DNA of 20,931 bases from Candidatus Neomicrothrix sp. UBA881 (GTDB lineage Bacteria > Actinomycetota > Acidimicrobiia > Acidimicrobiales > MedAcidi-G1), in NCBI GenBank assembly GCA_002294285.1, contig DBFL01000073.1, positions 1-20,931 of the forward strand. The letters run 5' to 3'. A program made the translations under genes and the position numbers. Shown here piece after piece: positions 8,717 through 15,351 of the stretch. Within the stretch, counting starts at the first letter, position 1. Each line of letters opens with the position of its first letter. The notes below the pieces were generated by a model that had not been told where the DNA came from, did not search any database, and saw nothing but the letters and a program-made list of their open reading frames with translations.

Positions 8717-10007
8717 CCGTTTAGTCATAAGGGGATTGCGTTATCCCGGTGATATAGCCATAGAAAATGGTGTTATAGCCGATATTGGTTTGATAGAACC
8801 GAAAGACAGCGACCAGGTTGTTACCTGCGCCGGCGACATAGCTACACCAGGTTTGATAAATACACACCACCATTTGTATCAATGGATGACACGTGGGCGA
8901 GCAGTTGGTTGCAACCTGTTTGATTGGCTGGTTCATCTTTATCCTGTCTGGGGGAAACTTTCAGTCGACGATGTTCATGCTGCCGCTTTAGTAGGGATAG
9001 GTGAACTAGCTTCGACTGGTTGCACGACAGCATTTGACCACCATTATTTGGTACCTAATGGCGATGACACGGTTTTCGATGCGATCGTTGAAGCAGCTCA
9101 GCAGGTTGGGATTAGATTACATTTGTCACGAGGTTCAATGGACCTTGGAGAAAGCCAAGGTGGCCTGCCCCCAGATCATGTTGTAGAAGACCGTGAGGCA
9201 ATACTCGCATCCACAGAATCAATAATTTCAAGACACCATGACGGGGAAATGGTTCACGTTGTTGTGGCTCCATGTAGCCCGTTTTCAGTTACCACAGAAT
9301 TAATGGTCGATTCAGCAGAGCTTGCCAGAAAACACGGTGTCCGTCTTCATACCCACCTTTGTGAAACTTTAGAAGAGCAAGAGTATTGTCTGGAGAAATT
9401 CGGACGTAGACCAGTTGAGATGCTAGATGAGTGGGGTTGGGTTGATGGCGATGTCTGGTTGGCACACGGCATTCACATAGATAAAGAAGAAATGCAGAGA
9501 CTCGGAGGAGCTGGTACGGGAATAGCTCATTGTCCATCATCAAACGCACGTTTAGCCGCAGGAATGTGTCCAGTGACAGATCTCTTGGAGGCAGGTTGTC
9601 CGGTCGGACTTGGTGTGGATGGTGTGGCGTCAAATGAGATCGGTGGTTTATTCCCAGAACTTAGACAAGCACTTTTTACTGCTAGGCAGAGAGAAATGCG
9701 ACCTGATGCTCTCATGCCAGAAGAAGTTGTTGAAATGGCAACAATAGGAGGAGCTCGTTGTTTAGGTCTGGAAGATTTAGGAAGTTTTACAATAGGGCAG
9801 AAAGCAGATATTGCTATTTGGCCAGGTGATGACTTGGGTGATATACCGGACTCGTTAACAGGTTTAGTTATGGGTCCCGATAGGAGAGTGAAGCATCTTT
9901 TTGTCGGGGGAAACCAGATCATTAATCATTCAGAGTTAAAAAATGTTGACATGGGTTCAGCTCACTTGGAATTAGCTAACCATGCAAGACGACTCTTTGA
10001 TGATTGA
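8709..10007 (+). CDS. 8-oxoguanine deaminase
   Basis: 432-residue ATZ/TRZ-type deaminase closely matching the Pseudomonas 8-oxoguanine deaminase as I recall it, which converts 8-oxoguanine to urate and NH3. Characteristic shared blocks are [55 protein letters not shown] and LGVDG-ASN. Metal and catalytic residues are His53 and His55, His216 with Glu219 (HTHLCE), His253 (LAHGIH) and Asp304 (LGVDG). Family length is normal, with N- and C-terminal beta-sandwich strands present. It is the last gene of the left operon and overlaps the luciferase-like gene by 8 nt. Together with XDH-like enzymes it would feed oxidised guanine into a urate-level pool. The related hydroxyatrazine-type annotation often given to this family is less likely in this context. 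Confidence 0.87.
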   Translation: MNNRLVIRGLRYPGDIAIENGVIADIGLIEPKDSDQVVTCAGDIATPGLINTHHHLYQWMTRGRAVGCNLFDWLVHLYPVWGKLSVDDVHAAALVGIGELASTGCTTAFDHHYLVPNGDDTVFDAIVEAAQQVGIRLHLSRGSMDLGESQGGLPPDHVVEDREAILASTESIISRHHDGEMVHVVVAPCSPFSVTTELMVDSAELARKHGVRLHTHLCETLEEQEYCLEKFGRRPVEMLDEWGWVDGDVWLAHGIHIDKEEMQRLGGAGTGIAHCPSSNARLAAGMCPVTDLLEAGCPVGLGVDGVASNEIGGLFPELRQALFTARQREMRPDALMPEEVVEMATIGGARCLGLEDLGSFTIGQKADIAIWPGDDLGDIPDSLTGLVMGPDRRVKHLFVGGNQIINHSELKNVDMGSAHLELANHARRLFDD

Positions 10008-10029
10008 TACAAATTAAATTCAGTGTCAA

Positions 10030-10731
10030 TTAGTTAAAAGGGCTTGCGACCCCAAACGTCGCTTTGTTTTCCATTAATGCACCCCAACGGCGTGTACCGA
10101 ATTCAAAATGCCACCATTCTTCTCTAAAGACAATGAAATTTTGTGAACGCATCGTCCAATATAAAAACCGACGAAAATCTCTATTCAAACCTGGTATTTC
10201 CTCTAAAAAATCGGCTCTAGCTGCAGGAGTAATATCATCAAATCCTGACCCGGGCGCTAAAGGAACATTATCAACGGTGAAAGTCAGGTCGACCGCTCCA
10301 CCAGTCAAATGCGGAGGTGGAGCAACAGGATCGCTGCTTGGTTCGGCGAACAATTCTTCTGGAATCAGCGGATCTTCGCTTGCGGCTTTAAAAAGTTCAT
10401 TTTGTAGAGCCAGAGGTCTCCATGCATCAAAAATTCCTAAGCCCCACCTATCCGGAAGTTCTTCAGCTATGACATATAGTTTTTCTGCAACAGATTCACG
10501 GATCCAGCAGCCGTCTAAAGCATTTTCCCAGCCCGCTTTCCAGTAGCATTTCAAGGTTTTAATGCGAGGATGGTTCAACGAGACTAGGGGTTCGTAATCA
10601 AAATCATCCAAGCAGGGTAACTCAGATTCTGATAATTGAGGGATTGCCTGGGATTCAGGGATATCTATTTCAACTCCTTCTAGAAACTCGTCCACAGGAA
10701 TAGTTAGAACAGGTTCTCCAATTTTCGGCAT
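10030..10731 (-). CDS. D-alanyl-D-alanine dipeptidase, VanX/DdpX type (peptidase M15D)
   Basis: 233-residue zinc peptidase without a visible signal peptide, so probably cytoplasmic. VanX-family residues are seen in order: Arg105 in FDAWRP, His141 and Asp148 in PHLTGGAVDLTF (the zinc-binding SxHxxGxxxD motif, with Pro in the first position), and Glu205/His208 in EEWWHFEF (catalytic Glu and third zinc ligand). The family cleaves D-Ala-D-Ala or similar D-dipeptides. The ATG at 10731 is preferred to a GTG at 10740 because AGGTGG lies 5 nt before it; the upstream gene stops 1 nt earlier. It is the last gene of the - strand operon, an unusual place for a cell-wall-type dipeptidase. A role on D-amino acid conjugates or carbamoyl-dipeptides is conceivable but unsupported by sequence. 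Confidence 0.85.
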   Translation of the reverse strand: MPKIGEPVLTIPVDEFLEGVEIDIPESQAIPQLSESELPCLDDFDYEPLVSLNHPRIKTLKCYWKAGWENALDGCWIRESVAEKLYVIAEELPDRWGLGIFDAWRPLALQNELFKAASEDPLIPEELFAEPSSDPVAPPPHLTGGAVDLTFTVDNVPLAPGSGFDDITPAARADFLEEIPGLNRDFRRFLYWTMRSQNFIVFREEWWHFEFGTRRWGALMENKATFGVASPFN

Positions 10732-10732
10732 G

Positions 10733-11698
10733 TCAACCACCTAGAACCTGAGATGTTGTTTTAAGTAGGGAAGCCCCACTTTCAGTTTCAAATATGGGGA
10801 TCATGAATTCATCAAAACCGTGTAATTCGAAAAGAGAAGATAGCTCTTCCGAGCACTCCTTCACATTTCCTGAGATCACAAAAGGAAAAACCCATTCATC
10901 TCTCACATGTTGTGCCGCAGATTCAAGACCTTCAGCAAGAGCACCACGTATTCTAGAAATATCTTTTTCATTAATACCTAACTCTTCAAGTACTTCTTTA
11001 GGAGAATCAACGAGCCTATATGTCATGTGCGGTCTAACAATTTCAAGAGCTTCATCATCAGTAACAATCATTGTTGAGTAACAAATTTTAGGCTTGTTGT
11101 TATTACGCTCAGCACCCATCTTTATTTGATGCACATATTCACCTAACGAAGGTTTGAAAATGAAATCCAACATCACACCATCAGCATCAGATCCACCAAG
11201 GTCAAGCATTTTTGGACCACGTCCAGCTAACCAAATCTCAATGTCACACCGACCGTAATCTAATTGAGCTGATTTGAAAGAAAATCCTGGCGCTTCCAAA
11301 TCAATCCTTTCACCAGCAAATAATTTTCTGCAGGCATAAATAGTTTGACGAACAGTTTCCAGAGGCTTATGACGTTCAATGCCTAGAGGATCTAAAGTTA
11401 AACTCCCTCCGGCTCCTATTCCTAGAAAAGCACGACCAGTAGACATTTCGTCGAGAGAAGCTATAGCGGCGGCAGTCTGTCCAGGGTGACGGGTGTAGGA
11501 GTTTGTTATCCCAGGACCGACAATCAATTTTTCAGTAGCTTCCAAAATTGCTGTCATTGTGACATATACGTCTCGAGTCGCTAAACCCTCGTCATAAACC
11601 CAACAACGCTCAAAACCTAATTTTTCTGACAAAATCGCCAAATCACGGATCAGGTCAATTGAAGTCTCTGGAATAAGATTCACACTTCCTGGAATCAT
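10733..11698 (-). CDS. Luciferase-like (LLM) F420- or flavin-dependent oxidoreductase
   Basis: 321-residue member of the luciferase-like superfamily, paralogous to the gene at 7712-8716. Signatures are RCWVYDEGLATRD (31-43), TNSYTRHPGQTA (65-76), LDEMSTGRAFLGIGAG (82-97) and a Mer-like LGIERHKPL segment. NSYTRHP and GIGAG are characteristic of F420-dependent reductases such as Mer, so F420 is a reasonable cofactor guess, but FMN cannot be excluded. The substrate is unknown. The start is 9 nt after the YqeC stop, with an AAGGA about 12 nt upstream, so translation probably depends on coupling. It ends 1 nt before the dipeptidase ATG. Its place directly after selenium-hydroxylase maturation genes suggests it acts in the same pathway. 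Confidence 0.83.
   Translation of the reverse strand: MIPGSVNLIPETSIDLIRDLAILSEKLGFERCWVYDEGLATRDVYVTMTAILEATEKLIVGPGITNSYTRHPGQTAAAIASLDEMSTGRAFLGIGAGGSLTLDPLGIERHKPLETVRQTIYACRKLFAGERIDLEAPGFSFKSAQLDYGRCDIEIWLAGRGPKMLDLGGSDADGVMLDFIFKPSLGEYVHQIKMGAERNNNKPKICYSTMIVTDDEALEIVRPHMTYRLVDSPKEVLEELGINEKDISRIRGALAEGLESAAQHVRDEWVFPFVISGNVKECSEELSSLFELHGFDEFMIPIFETESGASLLKTTSQVLGG
10737..10742 (-). promoter_or_regulatory. Ribosome binding site deciding the dipeptidase start
   Basis: AGGTGG on the - strand ends 5 nt before the ATG at 10731, the normal spacing. It overlaps the alternative GTG start at 10740, which argues against use of that GTG. The site lies inside the last codons of the upstream oxidoreductase gene. 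Confidence 0.6.
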
Positions 11699-11707
11699 CT
11701 AAGAAAT

Positions 11708-12445
11708 CTATCCTTCGTTATGGCTTGAAACCAGAGATATTTCAATTTCCGGCTCAGAGTTTCGTAGTTCTTTTACTAGTTCGTCGACAAGGTTCTGATT
11801 TTGAGAAGAAATCTTCGTAATGGCTATCACAAAACGAACTCCTGATTCGAGATTCTTTCTCGAACCATTTTGGTTAAGCAAAAGAAGAGAAGCCCTTTTG
11901 GGAGTAAGTCTTTCATAAGAAGAGCAACCAACCACCGCAGCTACCCGTAGAGGTCTATGGCACTGATCTTCAATGACTCTATCGATGGCATCCGCACCAA
12001 TTACTGCAATCACAGTTGTTACGCCACTAGGCAAAACGGGTTCGTATAGTGCTGGAGCTTTCGCAGGGCGCCGTCTGGCGCCATCTGCTTCAACAATTAT
12101 CCTAGTTGCTTCTGGTAACCAACTTTCAGGAAGTGAAGGGTCAACTCCGAAAGCTTTCTCACCGTCAACAGAATCCCAGATCATAACAGGGAGATTTCCA
12201 CTTAACACTGAGACAAGATCTTCTTTAGAAGGGCGAATAAGCAGCGTAGCGTTACCGACCTGATCACTTCCCATTTTTGTCGTTGTGGTAAGGACAGTTC
12301 CCTTTCCATGGACATCGCCGAGGGCTGAAAGCAGAGTTGATTTACCTCCTCCTCCAACGAGAGCTACAATCTCGCCTTCTTTGATTTTCAGATTCAGGGC
12401 AGCCTGATTCACCCCTAAAGGTTTTATTGTTTCTTTTCCAACCAT
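11708..12445 (-). CDS. yqeC: Selenium-dependent molybdenum hydroxylase accessory protein YqeC
   Basis: 245-residue P-loop protein of the YqeC family, which co-occurs with SelD and selenium-dependent molybdenum hydroxylases and is thought to help make or insert the labile selenium cofactor. The Walker A motif VGGGGKST covers 30-37. TTTTKM follows at 53-58, and the family hallmark VEADGARRRPAKAP is at 118-131, close to the usual VEADGSK-x3-KAP form. Length is typical. The start overlaps the end of yqeB by 22 nt, the longest overlap in the operon, and the pair is a classic neighbour set. The biochemical step is not established; assignment to the family is secure from motifs and context. Confidence 0.93.
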   Translation of the reverse strand: MVGKETIKPLGVNQAALNLKIKEGEIVALVGGGGKSTLLSALGDVHGKGTVLTTTTKMGSDQVGNATLLIRPSKEDLVSVLSGNLPVMIWDSVDGEKAFGVDPSLPESWLPEATRIIVEADGARRRPAKAPALYEPVLPSGVTTVIAVIGADAIDRVIEDQCHRPLRVAAVVGCSSYERLTPKRASLLLLNQNGSRKNLESGVRFVIAITKISSQNQNLVDELVKELRNSEPEIEISLVSSHNEG

Positions 12446-13218
12446 GCTTTCACAGTTTCCGTTACGCCATTTCCGACAGCTAGAGCTTTGTCAGAAACTT
12501 TTCCAACATCGACGTCTATTCCCCTAGGGTCAATATCGCCGATCTTCATTCCGGCCTCTGAAAAAGATCCCTCATTGATCATTCCACGGATGAGACCACT
12601 AGTTCCCGCGGTAATGAGATCATCACCTACAGATCCAATCACTTCACCTTTTTTCACTAAATTCCCAATTTCCTTAACCCAACTAACTACTCCATCAGAA
12701 GGCGAACGTAAAAGACGTTCACTTGTAAGGCCGCCGACTTCACCTGGAACTCCCGTGTTTGCTTGTGCGTAACCATTCCAAATAACTTTCCCCATATCCG
12801 GTCCACGCATGGTTTCGATAACAGCATGACAGTCTTTACCAGCACAGAAACCAGGCCCTAAAGCAATAACTAACTCTGCATCTTCTATTGTCGTATCCAA
12901 AGGTTTTTTCTGCATTCTGGCGTCAACAATCACAGAAAATTCAATAGGTGGTATGGATTCACAAACAATGACAGGAATAACATCATCGGCTAAAAAGGCA
13001 TCTACATTCGAAACATCTTCGACAAGTTCGCCTCTGATTTCCTCCACTTGCACATTTTTTTCAATTATTGCCGTAGAAAGTGAAACTTTTCTTCTTACCG
13101 CTAAAGGATTTTCTAAATCTGATACGACCACAGGAATCCCTTTTCTCTTCAACTGCATAGTCACACCAGTTCCCAAATCACCACCTCCACGGACTAAACA
13201 GAGATGATTAGAAATCAC
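12424..13218 (-). CDS. yqeB: Selenium-dependent molybdenum hydroxylase system protein YqeB (EF2563 family)
   Basis: 264-residue protein of the YqeB/EF2563 family, a genomic marker of selenium-dependent molybdenum hydroxylases. It begins with a nucleotide-binding-like RGGGDLGTG (10-18) and continues with VVSDLENPLAVRR (31-43), VDARM (98-102), LGPGF-AGKDCHAVIET (120-136, with Cys125, Cys130 and His131) and RSPSDGVV (171-178), followed by a lipoyl-like beta-rich stretch in which VKKGEVIGSVG is visible (about 188-198). The Cys/His cluster in the GPGF segment is a candidate selenium- or metal-handling site; that is inference. The gene lies 2 nt after xdhC and overlaps yqeC by 22 nt. Its presence implies selD elsewhere in the genome. 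Confidence 0.94.
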   Translation of the reverse strand: MISNHLCLVRGGGDLGTGVTMQLKRKGIPVVVSDLENPLAVRRKVSLSTAIIEKNVQVEEIRGELVEDVSNVDAFLADDVIPVIVCESIPPIEFSVIVDARMQKKPLDTTIEDAELVIALGPGFCAGKDCHAVIETMRGPDMGKVIWNGYAQANTGVPGEVGGLTSERLLRSPSDGVVSWVKEIGNLVKKGEVIGSVGDDLITAGTSGLIRGMINEGSFSEAGMKIGDIDPRGIDVDVGKVSDKALAVGNGVTETVKAWLEKKQ

Positions 13219-13220
13219 AG

Positions 13221-14024
13221 TCAGCTACTACCAGCATTATCTTGTTCGATTATTTGCGACAAGATTGAAAGTGCAATTTCTTGTGGAGTTTCTGCACCTA
13301 AATCAAGTCCTATAGGAGAGATGACTCTTTTAAGCTCCTCGTCAGAAATACCAGATGACTTGAGCGAGGATCGAGTCGTTTCCCAACGTCTAGAACTCCC
13401 CATCACTCCTATGGATTTAGCATCAGTGTTTAGTAGATGAGGAAGGTTTTGAATGTCCAACTCAGCATTGCGAGTTACAGCCACCACATGGTCACGGTTA
13501 GTCAAAGACACCTGCTCCAACGTTGATTCAATTGAACCGGTAAGTAGAAGATCAGCACCAGTAAAACCTTCCGCAATTTCCTCTCTGTCGTCTGTAGCGA
13601 TAACAAAATAACCCAACCAACTTGCAAGTTCAGCTACGGCTTTTCCGACATGGCCACAACCGATGATTAGAATTTGTGTAGTAGGCATATAAGGCTCCAA
13701 GTGAATAGTAACGGTTCCACCACAGACACCTGGGTCACCAGCCATCGGGTCAACCAACTCATAGTTCAGCAGACGCGAAGCACCGTCGTCCATACAGGCG
13801 GATGCCTCTCTGATTACTCGTGCTTCCATTTCGCCGCCGCCAATAGTCCCAAGTTGCTGAGAGTTTGAAAGCACCAACATTTTTGTTCCAGAATGACGTG
13901 GCACAGAGCGAGATGTTTCCACAACTGTGGCAAGTACGACAGTTTCACCACTACTAACAAGACGATTAAGCTCATTCAATATCTGAGTTTCGTTCATGCC
14001 TTTACTTAGCCCTTTTTCATTCAT
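13221..14024 (-). CDS. xdhC: XdhC/CoxF-family molybdenum hydroxylase maturation factor
   Basis: 267-residue XdhC-type chaperone that binds molybdenum cofactor and promotes its sulfuration and insertion. The N-terminal XdhC_CoxI domain shows LATVVETSRSVPRHSGTKML (31-50) and GTIGGGEMEA (59-68), with GDPGVCGG at about 97-103. The C-terminal Rossmann domain carries IGCGHVGKAVAE (121-132; Gly122, Gly124, Gly127), followed by TDDRE and the family tail SPIGLDLGAETPQEIA. The ATG at 14024 is chosen over a GTG at 14030 because GGAGG sits 5 nt before it; a further ATG at 13997 is possible. It follows an amidohydrolase gene and precedes yqeB by 2 nt. In a YqeB/YqeC setting the protein may present the cofactor for selenation rather than sulfuration. 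Confidence 0.92.
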   Translation of the reverse strand: MNEKGLSKGMNETQILNELNRLVSSGETVVLATVVETSRSVPRHSGTKMLVLSNSQQLGTIGGGEMEARVIREASACMDDGASRLLNYELVDPMAGDPGVCGGTVTIHLEPYMPTTQILIIGCGHVGKAVAELASWLGYFVIATDDREEIAEGFTGADLLLTGSIESTLEQVSLTNRDHVVAVTRNAELDIQNLPHLLNTDAKSIGVMGSSRRWETTRSSLKSSGISDEELKRVISPIGLDLGAETPQEIALSILSQIIEQDNAGSS

Positions 14025-14026
14025 CT

Positions 14027-15349
14027 TCACCTCCAGAGACGGTCAGTTTGTCTATGAAGAGATTCTCTTTGATCTTCAATGTTGACCCCAATTATCTCAC
14101 CATTTTGCATTTTCCATTCTCCCGCAACCATCACAGAATCAACATGACGGTTAGATCGATAAAGGAGAAGCTGTTCAAGAAGATTTTCTTCTGTAAGGGG
14201 AGTCGGAAAATTTGCATCAACTAACTGGAGATCTGCTACAAAATCTGGTTGAAGAGCTCCAACATCTTCAAATCCCAGTGCCTTGGCTCCTTGAAGAGTT
14301 GCCATGTCAAAAACCTGAGCAGCGTTCATTACTCCAGGATCTTGGAGACGTGCTTTATGTATAAGAAAAGCGCTACGCATAACTTCAAACATGTCGTTTA
14401 TGTATCCGTCACTTCCTAAACCGACAGTTACACCTTTTTCAAGAAGTTCGGGTATAGGAGCGATCCCTCCTCCGACTTCACAGTTAGACAAAGGCATATG
14501 GACACAACGAGTTCCAGCATTTGCAATCAACTCGACTTCTTTGTCAGATAGGTGTACACATTGTGAAGCTAGAAAACGTGAACCGTTAATTCCTAGTTGC
14601 TCGTAATGTTCAAATGTCCTATGCCCGTAAGTTTTTTCACACCATTCACCTTCGTAGCTTCCCTCATTGCAATGAGCATGGAAGAGAGCGTTATGTGACT
14701 CAGCAATCTCGAAGGCTTGACGAAGGAAGTCATCAGAGCAAGTGAATGTTGTGTGGACACTCATAAGTCCTGACACAAGATCATCGTCAGCGGCAGCTTC
14801 TATCAAACGAATGTTTTCATCGATTCCTTTTAGAGCGATATCAGAACCTGAGCGTTCAGTGGCTTCAAAACTAAGCAAAGCTCTAAGGCCACGATTATTA
14901 ACAATTTCCTTTTCTATGATCAGAGAATCAGGAAGTGAAAAAGGTGCTTCCAGGATGTCACAAAATGTTGTTGTGCCGGTTAAAAGCATTTCACTACACA
15001 ACCATTCAGTTGCCGCAGAAATCATTTCATGATCAATTTTGTCTTCCACTAAGGGCCACCAGAAACTTTCCAGAAATGACCAAAAGTCAGAAGGAGCAGA
15101 TTCTAGAGGAATTCCATGTGCTAGAACTCCGTACATATGAGTGTGTCCGTTGACAAACCCGGGCATCAGCACCTTTTCTCTGGCTGTAAAAACTTTGTCT
15201 TCGGGAAAATCATTTTCAAGTTTTTCATTTGGACCAACAGAAAAGATTTTTCCATCACATATACGCAAGCCCCAGTGTCGCTTAGGCTTCTCTGAGGATT
15301 CAGTAATCAACCAGTCTGGTTGAATAATGAGACCGCCCCCCGAGGGCAT
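14027..15349 (-). CDS. ATZ/TRZ-family amidohydrolase with catalytic His replaced by Gln
   Basis: 440-residue amidohydrolase of the S-adenosylhomocysteine/chlorohydrolase type. The beta-sandwich N-terminus is intact. Metal ligands are His69 and His71 (NGHTHMYG), His226 with Glu229 (HAHCNE) and Asp314 (LGSDG). The strand-6 motif normally reads AHCVHL and here reads SQCVHL, so Gln263 replaces the histidine that polarises the attacking water in cytosine deaminase (E. coli His246). The family hydrolyses C-N or C-Cl bonds on heteroaromatic rings; here the substrate may be a purine derivative, given the adjacent molybdenum hydroxylase, but this cannot be read from sequence. The start lies 2 nt after the xdhD stop with AGGGA 8 nt upstream. 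The gene ends just before xdhC. Either altered chemistry or loss of activity is possible. Confidence 0.82.
   Translation of the reverse strand: MPSGGGLIIQPDWLITESSEKPKRHWGLRICDGKIFSVGPNEKLENDFPEDKVFTAREKVLMPGFVNGHTHMYGVLAHGIPLESAPSDFWSFLESFWWPLVEDKIDHEMISAATEWLCSEMLLTGTTTFCDILEAPFSLPDSLIIEKEIVNNRGLRALLSFEATERSGSDIALKGIDENIRLIEAAADDDLVSGLMSVHTTFTCSDDFLRQAFEIAESHNALFHAHCNEGSYEGEWCEKTYGHRTFEHYEQLGINGSRFLASQCVHLSDKEVELIANAGTRCVHMPLSNCEVGGGIAPIPELLEKGVTVGLGSDGYINDMFEVMRSAFLIHKARLQDPGVMNAAQVFDMATLQGAKALGFEDVGALQPDFVADLQLVDANFPTPLTEENLLEQLLLYRSNRHVDSVMVAGEWKMQNGEIIGVNIEDQRESLHRQTDRLWR
14030..14034 (-). promoter_or_regulatory. Ribosome binding site deciding the xdhC start
   Basis: GGAGG on the - strand, spaced 5 nt from the ATG at 14024. 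The competing GTG at 14030 uses the last G of this motif, so the ribosome is more likely to initiate at the ATG. Confidence 0.6.
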
Positions 15350-15351
15350 TG

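Noticed and set aside
9289..9922. Two open frames of 114 and 131 codons on the - strand
   Set aside because: Both are antisense to the 8-oxoguanine deaminase, which has full family motifs; compositional shadows.
10064..10546. 160-codon open frame on the + strand
   Set aside because: It is antisense to the dipeptidase gene, is Ser/Lys/Pro-rich, and has no recognisable motif; a shadow frame.
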